Of a DNA stretch of 64,000 nucleotides, positions 1 to 9,381 are shown one piece after another (the first letter of the stretch is position 1; the number at the start of each line of letters is the position of its first letter). The notes beneath the pieces are model-generated. The model was not told the DNA's origin, made no database searches, and saw only the letters and a program-made list of their open reading frames with translations. Both the position numbers and the translations under genes were made by a program. The stretch lies in NCBI GenBank assembly GCA_902796025.1, contig CADBNW010000217.1, forward strand, positions 21,432-85,431, read 5' to 3'. The stretch comes from an uncultured Eubacteriales bacterium. Its GTDB lineage: Bacteria > Bacillota > Clostridia > Christensenellales > Aristaeellaceae.

Positions 1-1
1 T

Positions 2-298
2 GCCGGGGTACTCATCCGCGCGGTGGAAAAGGGCTGCGAATTTGACGGCTGGACGGAGTTTTTCAAAAAAGAAGCCTGGGAGGAGGCCTTCCGCGAGGAG
101 GGGCTCGATCCCGTGCAATACGCCTGCCGCGAGCGCCCGCTGGACGAGGTCTTTCCCTGGGATCACCTGGACTGCGGCGTTACAAAGGAATATCTGATCC
201 GGGAGTATAAAAAATCGCAGCGCGCTGAGATCACGCCGGACTGCCGCAAGGGCTGCCAGGGCTGCGGAATGAAGCGCTACGAGGGGGCGTGCAAGTGA
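2..298 (+). CDS. B12-binding/radical SAM protein, TIGR03960 family, C-terminal fragment
   Basis: This is the tail of a gene that begins before the window: the frame is open from base 2 to the TGA at 296-298, so the GTG at 23 is not a real start. What remains is the end of the C-terminal domain, with a closing cysteine cluster (CRKGCQGCGM near the end) and acidic/aromatic residues typical of the TIGR03960 family. Identification also rests on the next gene, because TIGR03960 and DUF2344 proteins are regularly adjacent in Clostridia. The radical SAM and cobalamin-binding parts lie outside the window and cannot be seen. The role is unknown; rRNA or tRNA modification is only a guess from the neighbours. 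Confidence 0.75.
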   Translation, partial: AGVLIRAVEKGCEFDGWTEFFKKEAWEEAFREEGLDPVQYACRERPLDEVFPWDHLDCGVTKEYLIREYKKSQRAEITPDCRKGCQGCGMKRYEGACK

Positions 299-960
299 AG
301 CTGATCTATGTGTATTCCAAAAAGGGACGACTGCGCTTTGTATCCCACCTGGAGCTGCAGCGCTTTTTGCTGCGCGCGCTGAACCGCACGGATCTGCCCA
401 TCACCTTCTCGCAGGGCTTCAATCCCCACCCGCTTTTGTCCATTGCGGGCGCGCTCGCCATGGGTTACGAAAGCGATTACGAGGTGTTCGAGGTGCGCGT
501 GGACGGCGAGGTGCAGCGGGAGCATGCGCTGCAAACGATGCAAAGCGCCCTGCCGCAGGAAATGCACGTGCTGGACGTGGTATCCAGGCCCGACAATCAC
601 CCCGCGATGATGTCGCTTGTGCAAATGGCGGATTACGAGATCGTGCCTTTGCGGGAGCAGGACGCGCTGTTTGCGGCAGCCGAGGCTTTTTGGAGCATGG
701 ACAGCTGCATGGGCATCCGCAAAACAAAATCCGGCGAGCGGGAGGTCGACGTAAGGCAGCTGTGCAAGGGACTGAAGGCAGAAAACGGCCTGCTGAGGGC
801 CCGGCTCATGCTCACGGAAAGGGACACCTTGAAGCCGGACCTTCTCATGGCGACGTTGTGCAAGCTTGCCGGGATTGAGGTCCCGTCGCTACGCGTTTGC
901 CGCAAGGGGTTGCTTGGCGCGGACGCGCAGGGCCAAATGCAGCTGATCCATTTATTGTAA
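289..960 (+). CDS. DUF2344 (TIGR03936 family) radical SAM-associated protein
   Basis: A protein of about 222 residues that starts inside the end of the preceding radical SAM gene. GTG codons at 289 and 295 are both possible; the second makes a GTGA overlap with the upstream stop. The N-terminus (YSKKGRLRFVSHLELQRFLLRAL) and the following SQGFNPHP motif are hallmarks of DUF2344. In many genomes this domain is fused to, or directly follows, the TIGR03960 radical SAM protein, as here. The two are probably one functional unit. No catalytic role is established for the family, so I do not assign one. Confidence 0.85.
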   Translation: MQVKLIYVYSKKGRLRFVSHLELQRFLLRALNRTDLPITFSQGFNPHPLLSIAGALAMGYESDYEVFEVRVDGEVQREHALQTMQSALPQEMHVLDVVSRPDNHPAMMSLVQMADYEIVPLREQDALFAAAEAFWSMDSCMGIRKTKSGEREVDVRQLCKGLKAENGLLRARLMLTERDTLKPDLLMATLCKLAGIEVPSLRVCRKGLLGADAQGQMQLIHLL

Positions 961-2127
961 ATGAACAATAAGCTGATCCTTGGCCGCTATGAGGATAAAA
1001 CCCTGGCGGCCCTGTGGGAGGATGGGGAGGTCACAGAGCTTACCCTCCTTCCAGACGCCGGGCAGGCCGCGACGGGCAGCATCTACCTTGGCCGCACGGT
1101 CAACCGCGCCCTGAGCCTGAACGCGCTGTTTGTGGACATCGGCCTTGAAAAAAACGCCATCCTTTCCGGCGAAAAGGAGCTGGAGCGCGCCAGATGCGCG
1201 CAGTTTGGAAGCGGAGAGATCCTGGTACAGCTTGAGCGGCTGCCAATGGGCGAAAAAGGCGCCATCCTCACCTCGGATATCAAGCTGCCGGGCAAAAATA
1301 TGGTGCTCATGCCCTGTACGGCGGGCTCTGCTGTGTCCTCCAGGATCCAGGACACAAACGAAAGAACGCGGCTTACGGAGCTTGCGCAAAGGATTTTGCC
1401 CGAAGGCTTTGGCCTTATCTGGCGCACCGCGGCGCAGGGCGAGGACGAAAAGGAGCTTTCACAGGAGCTTAACGCCCTGCTTGACAGGTGGAACGGCATC
1501 CTTCAGCGGGCAAGGTGCCACAAAGCCCCGGCGCTGTTATCAGACGAAGGGGGATTTACGCGCCTTATCACAGATCTTGCGGCGATGCGGATAAACGAGA
1601 TCCTCTGCCAGGATGCGCTGCTCTTTTCGCAGATGGAAAAGGCGCTTGCCCTGCAGGGCGTAACGGATATCCCCCTGCGCGAAGGAAAAGGGGAGATGGA
1701 CCTTTTCACGGTCTACGGCGTAAGCAAGGCGATAAAGGAAGCGCTTTCCCAAAGGGTATACCTGAAAAGCGGAGGCTTTCTGGTGATCGACCGCACCGAG
1801 GCGATGACCGTGATCGACGTAAACAGCGGTTCCTACGCGCCGAAGCTTTCAGCAAGGGAGGCCGCGCTGAACCTGAACCTCGAGGCCGCGGAGGAGATCG
1901 CAAGGCAATTGCGCCTAAGGGATACCGGCGGCATCGTGATCATCGATTTTATAGACATGCCGACGGCCGCGCAGGGCGAGGAGCTCACGCGGCAGCTAAA
2001 GCTCTTTCTAAAGCGCGACAGGGCGCGCAGCTGTGTATACGGACTTACGCGCCTTGGCCTTATGGAAATGAGCCGCAAAAAGAAAAATGAGGAGCTGGGC
2101 CGCCTTACGGGCCCTAAAAGCAAATGA
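961..2127 (+). CDS. rng: Ribonuclease E/G family protein, short form
   Basis: An endoribonuclease of the RNase E/G family, expected to cut single-stranded AU-rich RNA and to act in rRNA processing or mRNA decay. The N-terminal S1-like segment (GSIYLGRTVNRAL, NALFVDIGLEKNAILS) is followed by the RNase H-like and DNase I-like parts. The metal-binding aspartates sit in VIDVNSGSY and IIDFIDM. At 388 residues it is shorter than E. coli RNase G (489): it stops just after LGLMEMSRKKK, before the place where the CxxC zinc-link and small domain normally follow. The ATG directly follows the upstream stop, and the stop overlaps the miaB start (ATGA), so it is translationally coupled at both ends. Confidence 0.9.
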   Translation: MNNKLILGRYEDKTLAALWEDGEVTELTLLPDAGQAATGSIYLGRTVNRALSLNALFVDIGLEKNAILSGEKELERARCAQFGSGEILVQLERLPMGEKGAILTSDIKLPGKNMVLMPCTAGSAVSSRIQDTNERTRLTELAQRILPEGFGLIWRTAAQGEDEKELSQELNALLDRWNGILQRARCHKAPALLSDEGGFTRLITDLAAMRINEILCQDALLFSQMEKALALQGVTDIPLREGKGEMDLFTVYGVSKAIKEALSQRVYLKSGGFLVIDRTEAMTVIDVNSGSYAPKLSAREAALNLNLEAAEEIARQLRLRDTGGIVIIDFIDMPTAAQGEELTRQLKLFLKRDRARSCVYGLTRLGLMEMSRKKKNEELGRLTGPKSK

Positions 2128-3515
2128 TCAAGGATACACACGTACCAGCGGAAGAAATGCAGCGCCAGTACGCCTATGCGCAGATGCTGCAAAAGCAGGG
2201 ATTGGGGCTGAAATACTGCATCGTCACTCTGGGCTGCCAGATGAACGTGCGCGACAGCGAAACCATGAGCGGCTGGCTAAGCGGCATGGGCTTTACCCAG
2301 ACCGCCGCCCGCGAGGACGCGGACATCATTTTGTACAATACCTGCTGCGTGCGGGAAAATGCGGAGAACAAGGCCCTTGGCAACGTCATCTGGCTCAAGG
2401 AGCTAAAAAAGCTCAAGCCCAGTCTCGTCATCGGCATCTGCGGCTGCATGGTGCAGCAGGCCGGCGTGGGGGAGGAGCTAAAGCAACGCTATCCCTTTAT
2501 AGACCTTGCCTTTGGCACGCATAACGCCTACCGCCTGCCGGAATACATCTACCGCATCCTGGTGGAAAGGCAGCGCGTGTTTGAGGTATGGAACACGGAC
2601 GGTGAGATCCCGGAGGGCATGCCGGCAAAGCGCCAAAGCGGCATCAACGCCTTTGTAAACATCATGTACGGCTGCAACAACTTCTGCACCTACTGCATCG
2701 TGCCCTATGTGCGTGGCCGGGAGCGCTCGCGCGCGCAGGAGGACGTGCTTGACGAATGCAAGGAGCTCGTCATGGGCGGCACAAAGGAGATCATGCTGCT
2801 TGGACAAAACGTAAACAGCTATATGGGCGGAGGCAGCGCTTTTGCAGAGCTTTTGGAGCAAGTGAGCAGGCTAGGCATCCAGCGCCTTCGGTTTATGACC
2901 TCCCATCCCAAGGATATAAGCGACGAGCTGATCCACTGCTTTGGCAGGATCCTAAACCTCATGCCGCAGCTGCACCTGCCGGTGCAAAGCGGCTCAAACG
3001 AGGTGCTCAAACGCATGAATCGCCACTACACGCGGGAAAAGTATCTGGAAACCGTGCAAAAGCTGCGTGAGGTCTGCCCCGACATCGGCCTAACCACCGA
3101 CATCATCGTGGGCTTCCCGGGCGAAACTCTCTCACAGTTCGAGGAAACGCTTAGCCTTGTGGAGCAGGCGCAGTACGACGCGGCCTACACCTTTATCTAT
3201 TCTCCCCGCCAGGGCACGCCCGCAGCGAGCTACGAGGATGGCGTCACGATGGAGGAAAAGACGCGCCGCATCGAGCAGCTGATCGCCCTGCAGCAAAGCA
3301 TCACGTCAAAAAAGCTTGCCGCGCAGCTTGGCAAAGCGGAAAAGGTGCTGATCGAAAGCGCGTCCACCAGAGACGAGGGCTTTGTGGGCGGCAAAACGCC
3401 CCGGGGCTTTATGGTAAATCTGCCGGGCGGCGCGGAGCTGATCGGCAAAACCGTAGACGTGCGCATCACGGGACAGGGCAAAAATACGCTCAAAGGCGAA
3501 ATGGTGAACAAATGA
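2124..3515 (+). CDS. miaB: tRNA-2-methylthio-N6-dimethylallyladenosine synthase MiaB
   Basis: A radical SAM methylthiotransferase that adds a methylthio group at C2 of i6A37 in tRNAs reading UNN codons. It has the UPF0004 N-terminal domain (TLGCQMNVRDSE, NTCCVRENAENK, GICGCMVQQ supply the three cysteines of the auxiliary cluster), the radical SAM motif CNNFCTYCIVPYVRGRERSR, and a C-terminal TRAM domain. The length, 463 residues, is normal. MiaA, which makes its substrate i6A37, is encoded four genes downstream in the same run, so both steps of ms2i6A synthesis are in this locus. The start overlaps the rng stop and the end overlaps the ylbF start, both as ATGA. Confidence 0.97.
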   Translation: MIKDTHVPAEEMQRQYAYAQMLQKQGLGLKYCIVTLGCQMNVRDSETMSGWLSGMGFTQTAAREDADIILYNTCCVRENAENKALGNVIWLKELKKLKPSLVIGICGCMVQQAGVGEELKQRYPFIDLAFGTHNAYRLPEYIYRILVERQRVFEVWNTDGEIPEGMPAKRQSGINAFVNIMYGCNNFCTYCIVPYVRGRERSRAQEDVLDECKELVMGGTKEIMLLGQNVNSYMGGGSAFAELLEQVSRLGIQRLRFMTSHPKDISDELIHCFGRILNLMPQLHLPVQSGSNEVLKRMNRHYTREKYLETVQKLREVCPDIGLTTDIIVGFPGETLSQFEETLSLVEQAQYDAAYTFIYSPRQGTPAASYEDGVTMEEKTRRIEQLIALQQSITSKKLAAQLGKAEKVLIESASTRDEGFVGGKTPRGFMVNLPGGAELIGKTVDVRITGQGKNTLKGEMVNK

Positions 3516-3913
3516 ACGAGGTATTTCAAAAAACGAGGGAGCTGGGCGAGGCGATCCGCCGCAGTCCCGAATACAGGGCGGTAAAGGCCGCAGAAGACAG
3601 GGCCATGGGCAGCGAGCGGGCTTCCCAGACCATGCAGCGCCTGATCGAGCTGAAAAGCAGGCTGGAAAGCGCGATGAGCGAAAACAAAAGCGACTGGGCG
3701 CAACTGGAAAGCATCCGCCTTGCCATCGACGAGGCCCGCACGGAAGCGGAGGGCATCGAGGAGCTTGTGGCCTTGAATGATGCGCGAGGCGAATTGGAAG
3801 CGATGATGGAAAAGGTCACTTCGCTCCTTGGCTATCTTGTGATGGGCGGCATGGGCGACGGAGACGACGACGCCCTGAGTGCGCGCATCCATCAAAACGC
3901 GAGGGTGAACTGA
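3512..3913 (+). CDS. ylbF: YlbF/YmcA family protein
   Basis: A small, mostly alpha-helical protein of 133 residues of the Com_YlbF family (formerly DUF964). The helical pattern with KTRELGEAIRRSPEY at the start and SRLESAM in the middle fits the family. In Bacillus subtilis, YlbF, YmcA and YaaT form the Y-complex, which affects RNase Y-dependent mRNA processing and developmental decisions. A position between miaB and mutS is common in Bacillota. The last 20 or so residues are acidic and probably unstructured. The ATG overlaps the miaB stop. Confidence 0.85.
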   Translation: MNEVFQKTRELGEAIRRSPEYRAVKAAEDRAMGSERASQTMQRLIELKSRLESAMSENKSDWAQLESIRLAIDEARTEAEGIEELVALNDARGELEAMMEKVTSLLGYLVMGGMGDGDDDALSARIHQNARVN

Positions 3914-3914
3914 T

Positions 3915-6500
3915 ATGGCGCTCAGTGCGATGATGCGCCAGTATCTGGAGCTGAAGGAAAAACACCGGGATGAGATCCTCATGTTCCGCGTGGGCGACTT
4001 TTACGAAATGTTTTTTGACGATGCCCGCACGGCCTCGCGCGAACTGGAGCTGACGCTGACCGGCAAGGATTGCGGGCTGGAGGAGCGCGCGCCCATGGCG
4101 GGCGTTCCGTATCACGCGGTGGATACCTATGTAAAACGCCTGGTCGAAAAGGGATACCGCGTGGCCATCTGCGAGCAGCTGACGGATCCCGCCGAGTCCA
4201 AGGGCCTTGTGGAGCGGGACGTGACCCGCGTGATCACCGCGGGCACCCTGACAGACGAAAAGATGCTTGAGGAGAAGGAATCAAGCTACCTTCTGAGCAT
4301 CGCCCAAAAGGGCAAAAAGGCCGGCCTTGCATTTTGCGACATCTCGACCGGCGAGTTTTACGTCTGCCAGGTAAGCGACGCGCCCTTGCATCTTGCAGAC
4401 GAGGTGGCGCGCATCAGCCCCAAGGAAGTGCTTGCGCAGGCAAATAGCGAAATCAGCGCCCTTTGTGACAGGATTTCCGCTGTGCTTACGCCAAGAGATC
4501 CTTCTGCTTTCGACGCGCAAAAGGCGCAAAAGCTTTTAAAGCTGTTTTTCGGGGACGAAGCGCAGCTTGCTAAGGAGCAGGGGCGGGAAGCAGTGCTTGC
4601 CTGCGGCGCGCTTTTGGACTATATCGAGGAAACACAAAAAAGCGCGCTCAAGCACATCAATCACATCAAGCCCTTCGACAGCGGTCTGTACATGCTGATC
4701 GACCGCACGGCTGCCATCAACCTTGAGCTGACCGGAGACCGGCGCGAGATGGGCAAAAGAGGCTCGCTGCTTGGCGTCATCGACCAAAGCGCCACCGCGA
4801 TGGGCGGGCGGCTTTTGAAAAGCTGGCTCGTAAAGCCGCTGATGGACGAAGATAAGATCAACAGCCGCCTGGACGGCGTGGAGTATTTTACCAAAAATTC
4901 CCACATCGCGCAGGAGCTTAAGCAGGTCCTGAAGGGTGTTTACGACATCGAGCGGCTTTTGAGCCGCATCGCGCTTGGCAGCGAATCGCCAAGGGACTGC
5001 CTGAGTCTTGCCCAGACGCTTGAGAGGGTACCGCAGATCCATGCGCTGCTTTCGGGCGCTCCGGGCGTGATCGCCCAAACCCTTGAAACGCTGGATCCCA
5101 TAGAGGACTTATCTGCGCTATTGCAAAGCGCCATACGGGAGGACGCGCCCGTGCTCACACGCGAAGGCGGCATCTTTAAGCCGGGCTTCAACCAAAGCCT
5201 CGATACCTATCACGAGGCGTCCTTGAACGGCAAGGAGTGGCTCAGCCAGCTGGAGGCGAAAGAGCGCGAGGAGACCGGAATCAAAAACCTGAAGATCGGC
5301 TATAACCGCCTGTTTGGCTACTATATCGAGGTCACAAAGTCCTATTACGAGCTGATCCCCCTGCGCTATACGCGAAAGCAGACACTGGCCGCCTGCGAGC
5401 GCTTTGTAACGGAGGAACTGAAGCAGCTTGAAAATACGATCCTGGGCGCGGAGGAAAACGCCATTCGTCTGGAAACGGAGCTGTTTTCTGCCCTGCGCGA
5501 GGAACTGAAGGGCCAGATGGAACGCATCTCCAAAACGGCGCAGGCGCTAAAGACCCTGGACGCGCTGAATGCCCTTGCGCTTACAGCCCTCGATAACAAC
5601 TACGTGCGCCCTTCGCTCAACCGCGAGGGCCGCTATGAGATCATAAACGGAAGGCACCCGGTGGTGGAACGCGCGCGGGGCGCGGAACAATTTGTGCCAA
5701 ACGATACGCACCTTACAAAGGACGCCCGGGTGATGATCATAACCGGCCCCAACATGGCGGGCAAATCCACCTACATGCGGCAGGTGGCGCTGATCGTGAT
5801 CCTTGCCCAGATGGGCAGCTTCGTCCCCGCAGACAGCGCCGACATCAGCATCACCGACCGCGTGTTTACCCGCATCGGCGCAAGCGACGAATTGTACATG
5901 GGCCGCTCCACCTTTATGGTGGAGATGGACGAAATGAGCGTGATCCTGAAAAACGCCACCTCCCAAAGTCTTGTGCTGCTGGACGAGGTGGGGCGCGGCA
6001 CCTCGACCTTTGACGGGCTTTCCATCGCATGGGCTGCGGTAGAGCATCTGGCAAACGAAAAGTGCGGCGCAAGGACGCTCTTTGCCACCCACTACCATGA
6101 GCTGAGCGTCCTGGAGGGGCAATTGGACGGCGTGGTCAATTACCGCGTCACGGCCACGGAAAAGGGAGACGACGTGATCTTTCTGCGAAAGGTCGTGCCG
6201 GGCGGGGAGGACAAAAGCTACGGCATCGCCGTTGCAAAGCTTGCGGGGCTTCCGCGCGAGGTGATCGCCCGCGCGCGCCAAATCATGGCGCGGCTCGAGG
6301 TGAGCGACGAAAAAAACGGCTCGCTCGGGCAAAGCATCTTAAATTCCAGCTCCAATTCCGGCCAGCGCCAGCTGTCCATAGAGGATTTCAGACCCATGGA
6401 GCTGGTGGAGGAATTGCAGACGCTGGACGTCATGGGGATGAGTCCGATCGACGCGCTGAACTATCTGTTCAAGCTGTGCGAAAGAGCAAAGAGGCTTTGA
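3915..6500 (+). CDS. mutS: DNA mismatch repair protein MutS
   Basis: A mismatch-recognition ATPase that works with MutL. The mismatch-reading motif FYEMFFDDA lies in domain I near residue 30, connector, lever and clamp domains follow, and the ABC-type ATPase has Walker A GPNMAGKST at about residues 611-619, then LLDEVGRGTSTFDG and FATHYHEL. The C-terminal tail ends with the MutL-proximal helix-turn-helix region. At 861 residues the length is standard for MutS1. The start ATG at 3915 has GAGGG nine bases upstream and follows the ylbF stop by one base. mutL begins one base after its stop, so the two repair proteins should be made together. Confidence 0.98.
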   Translation: MALSAMMRQYLELKEKHRDEILMFRVGDFYEMFFDDARTASRELELTLTGKDCGLEERAPMAGVPYHAVDTYVKRLVEKGYRVAICEQLTDPAESKGLVERDVTRVITAGTLTDEKMLEEKESSYLLSIAQKGKKAGLAFCDISTGEFYVCQVSDAPLHLADEVARISPKEVLAQANSEISALCDRISAVLTPRDPSAFDAQKAQKLLKLFFGDEAQLAKEQGREAVLACGALLDYIEETQKSALKHINHIKPFDSGLYMLIDRTAAINLELTGDRREMGKRGSLLGVIDQSATAMGGRLLKSWLVKPLMDEDKINSRLDGVEYFTKNSHIAQELKQVLKGVYDIERLLSRIALGSESPRDCLSLAQTLERVPQIHALLSGAPGVIAQTLETLDPIEDLSALLQSAIREDAPVLTREGGIFKPGFNQSLDTYHEASLNGKEWLSQLEAKEREETGIKNLKIGYNRLFGYYIEVTKSYYELIPLRYTRKQTLAACERFVTEELKQLENTILGAEENAIRLETELFSALREELKGQMERISKTAQALKTLDALNALALTALDNNYVRPSLNREGRYEIINGRHPVVERARGAEQFVPNDTHLTKDARVMIITGPNMAGKSTYMRQVALIVILAQMGSFVPADSADISITDRVFTRIGASDELYMGRSTFMVEMDEMSVILKNATSQSLVLLDEVGRGTSTFDGLSIAWAAVEHLANEKCGARTLFATHYHELSVLEGQLDGVVNYRVTATEKGDDVIFLRKVVPGGEDKSYGIAVAKLAGLPREVIARARQIMARLEVSDEKNGSLGQSILNSSSNSGQRQLSIEDFRPMELVEELQTLDVMGMSPIDALNYLFKLCERAKRL

Positions 6501-6501
6501 T

Positions 6502-8391
6502 ATGGCAATCAGACTGCTGGACAGGGACACGATCGAAAAAATCACCGCGGGGGAGGTCATAGAGCGGCCTGTATCCGCGGTAAAGGAGCTGGTGGAAAAC
6601 GCTATCGACGCGGGCTCCTGCGGCATCAGCGTAGAGATCCGCGGCGGGGGAGCGGAGTACATCCGCGTTTCGGACAACGGCTGCGGAATCCCCGCAGAGG
6701 AGGTCAAGCTGGCCTTCACTAGCCACGCGACCAGCAAGCTGAAAAACGCAGACGAGCTTTCAAGCGTGCTCACCATGGGCTTTCGCGGCGAGGCGCTGCC
6801 GTCCATCTCTGCCGTTGCAAAAGTAACGCTGACCACCCGAACCGCGGGCGCGGAGGCGGGCGTAAAAATCTGCGTGGAGGCGGGACAGATCACCTCCATC
6901 AGTGAAGCAGGCTGCCCGGAGGGCACCACTGTAGAAGTGCGCGACATGTTCTTTAACGTGCCCGTGCGCCGCTCGTTTATGAAAAAGCCCGCCTACGAGC
7001 AGTCCTTGATCAGCGAGCTGATCGAGCGCATAGCGCTTGGAAATCCTTTGATTGCCTTCCGCCTGACCTCGCAGGGCAAAGCGCTAATAAAAACCTACGG
7101 CTCCGGAGACGTCGTGCAGACCGCAGCGGAGATCTACGGCAAGGCCTGGGCAGACAGCTTAAGGCGCGTAAACGAAACAGAGGGCGCTATCACGCTTAAA
7201 GGCTATATCGGCATCGGCGATCAGGCGCAGCCCACCCGCGCAAGGCAGTGCTACTTTATAAACGGACGCCTCGTGTCCTGCCGCGTTCTGTCTCAGGCGT
7301 TGGAGGAGGCCTGCAGGGGACGGGTGACCATCGGACGCTACCCCTCCTGCGCGCTGAACGTGACGCTGCCCACGGCGCTTGTGGACGTGAACGCGCATCC
7401 CGGCAAGCTCGAGGTGCGCTTTCGGGACGAAGCCTCCTTCCGCCTTACGGCGCAGACGCTGCTTGCGCGCGCGTTTGCGGGGGAGCGTATGATGGACGCG
7501 CTGCTGCCAAAGATCGAGCTTCCGCCGCTTAAGGCGCAGGTGGAATTAAGCCAAAGCGTGCCTGCAAAAGAGGAGCCGTGCCCGGAAAAGCCAAAGCCCG
7601 CAGCTTTGGATGAAGTAAGTGCGCCAAAAGCGCAAAGCGCCTTTGACTACTTAAGAACGCTGGACATCGACGCTGCGCCAAAAGCCATGGTAAGCGAAGT
7701 ACGTGAAGCGCCGATCGGGGTTTTGCAGCAAAAGGCTTCGCAGCCGGAAAAACCGGTGGAAGCGACTACAGCTTCGCCCGTGCCCCAGCAGACCACCATT
7801 GCGGAGGCGGAATTGAATGTGCCTGCCTATCGGCTGATCGGCGTTTATCTGAACACCTACATTTTGCTGGAATACCGGCAGTCGCTCATCATGATCGACC
7901 AGCATGCGGCCCACGAGCGACTGAACTACGAAAAATACACAAAGGCGCTGGACGAGGGCGTTGCCTCGCAGCCGCTGCTATTGCCGGTGGTTTTGGAGCT
8001 TGGTCCCCGCGACCGTGCCATCCTGCAGGACAGCATGGACGTACTGAAGGACGCAGGGTATGAGATAGAGCTTTTTGGCGACGGCGCGCTGCGCGTGACC
8101 GCGGTGCCCTTTATCTACGGGCAGGGAGACATGCGCCTGCTGTTTACTGAAATGCTGGATGAACTCAAACTATTGAAAAACGCAGAAAAGGAGCGAAGGC
8201 TTGCAAGCGTCATCCAGGCCTCCTGCAAGCACGCCGTGAAGGGCGGCGACCGCCTGAGCGAAGCGGAGATCCAAAGCCTGCTGGAAATGATGAATGCCTC
8301 CGGCGCGCCGCCCACCTGTCCCCACGGCAGACCCATCATCAAGGTCTTTACAAAACGAAGCGTGGAGCAGATGTTCAAGCGCCTGCAATAG
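6502..8391 (+). CDS. mutL: DNA mismatch repair protein MutL with endonuclease motif
   Basis: A GHKL ATPase that couples MutS to strand incision. The N-terminal ATPase motifs are clear: ELVENAIDAG, DNGCGI, SHATSKL and GFRGEAL. A low-complexity linker of roughly 100 residues precedes the C-terminal domain, which carries DQHAAHERLNYE from residue 466. That matches the DQHA(x)2E(x)4E metal-binding endonuclease motif; CKHAVKGGD and CPHGRP follow as the other conserved parts. This is therefore a nicking MutL, as expected for bacteria without MutH. The length is 629 residues. A GAGG site lies seven bases before the ATG. Confidence 0.97.
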   Translation: MAIRLLDRDTIEKITAGEVIERPVSAVKELVENAIDAGSCGISVEIRGGGAEYIRVSDNGCGIPAEEVKLAFTSHATSKLKNADELSSVLTMGFRGEALPSISAVAKVTLTTRTAGAEAGVKICVEAGQITSISEAGCPEGTTVEVRDMFFNVPVRRSFMKKPAYEQSLISELIERIALGNPLIAFRLTSQGKALIKTYGSGDVVQTAAEIYGKAWADSLRRVNETEGAITLKGYIGIGDQAQPTRARQCYFINGRLVSCRVLSQALEEACRGRVTIGRYPSCALNVTLPTALVDVNAHPGKLEVRFRDEASFRLTAQTLLARAFAGERMMDALLPKIELPPLKAQVELSQSVPAKEEPCPEKPKPAALDEVSAPKAQSAFDYLRTLDIDAAPKAMVSEVREAPIGVLQQKASQPEKPVEATTASPVPQQTTIAEAELNVPAYRLIGVYLNTYILLEYRQSLIMIDQHAAHERLNYEKYTKALDEGVASQPLLLPVVLELGPRDRAILQDSMDVLKDAGYEIELFGDGALRVTAVPFIYGQGDMRLLFTEMLDELKLLKNAEKERRLASVIQASCKHAVKGGDRLSEAEIQSLLEMMNASGAPPTCPHGRPIIKVFTKRSVEQMFKRLQ

Positions 8392-8401
8392 GATATAAAC
8401 G

Positions 8402-9334
8402 ATGCAAAGCGTATTGTTTGGGATCTGCGGCCCCACTGCTTCTGGCAAAAGCGCGATAGCGCTTGCCTTATGCGAGGAACTGGGCGGCGAGATCCTTTCG
8501 GCAGACTCCATGCAGGTCTATACCGGCATGGACATCCTCTCCGCCCAGCCGACGCAAAGCGAGCGGCAGAGGGTGCGCCATCACATGGTCGCCGTCGCCT
8601 CGCCCGCCCAGCGCTTTAACGCCACGATGTACCGTGACGAAGCGACGAAGGCGCTGGAGGACATCTATAAAAGGGGCGCGCTTCCCGTCCTATGCGGCGG
8701 CAGCGGGCTGTACATCGACGCGCTTACAAAGGACATCTCGATGGCCAGTCAGGCGGATCTCACTTACCGCGAGGAGTTAAAGCGTATCGCCGCCTTGCCG
8801 GAAGGCCCCTTGCTTTTGCACAGGGAGCTAATGCAAAAGGACCCGGAGTCGGCACGCAAATATCCGCCTGGGGACGTGCGCCGCGTGATACGCTCGTTGG
8901 AGATCTTTGCCGCCACCGGAAAACCCAGGGGAGAGGCGGAAAAACAGGACGCCCTGAGGCCGGATCGCATTCCCTGCAAGCTGTATGCCCTCAAATGGGA
9001 CAGGGCCGCGCTGTATCAGCGCATCGAGCACCGCGTTGAGGAGATGCTTTCCATGGGCCTTGTGGAGGAGGTGCGCCGCCTTATGCAATCCTCCGCCTCT
9101 GTGCAGGAAACGGCGCTGCAGGCCATTGGCTTTAAGGAGATGCGCGCGCATCTGCTTGGCGAAATAAGCTTTGACGAGGCTGTGGATCGCATAAAGCAGG
9201 CGACGCGCCGCCTGGCCAAACGCCAGGAAACCTGGTTCAAAAGGGATCCAAGGGTCACCTCGCTTGCAACGGACGGGCAGAACATGGACGAGATCACGCG
9301 GCAGATCAAAAGCGACATTCTGTCGCGGCGATGA
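8402..9334 (+). CDS. miaA: tRNA dimethylallyltransferase MiaA
   Basis: Transfers dimethylallyl from DMAPP to N6 of A37 in tRNAs that read UNN codons, giving i6A37, the substrate of MiaB encoded upstream. The P-loop GPTASGKS sits near residue 10, followed by ILSADSMQVYTGMDI. The central HHMV-like segment reads HHMVAVASP, and the C-terminal part has RRLAKRQETWFKRD. At 310 residues the length is normal. An AGGAT site lies seven bases upstream of the ATG. In many Bacillota hfq follows miaA; here the next gene is a DUF1294 protein instead. Confidence 0.97.
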   Translation: MQSVLFGICGPTASGKSAIALALCEELGGEILSADSMQVYTGMDILSAQPTQSERQRVRHHMVAVASPAQRFNATMYRDEATKALEDIYKRGALPVLCGGSGLYIDALTKDISMASQADLTYREELKRIAALPEGPLLLHRELMQKDPESARKYPPGDVRRVIRSLEIFAATGKPRGEAEKQDALRPDRIPCKLYALKWDRAALYQRIEHRVEEMLSMGLVEEVRRLMQSSASVQETALQAIGFKEMRAHLLGEISFDEAVDRIKQATRRLAKRQETWFKRDPRVTSLATDGQNMDEITRQIKSDILSRR

Positions 9335-9381
9335 AATGATTCCCACCGCATAACCATCGATAAGGAATGGAGAAAGATCAA

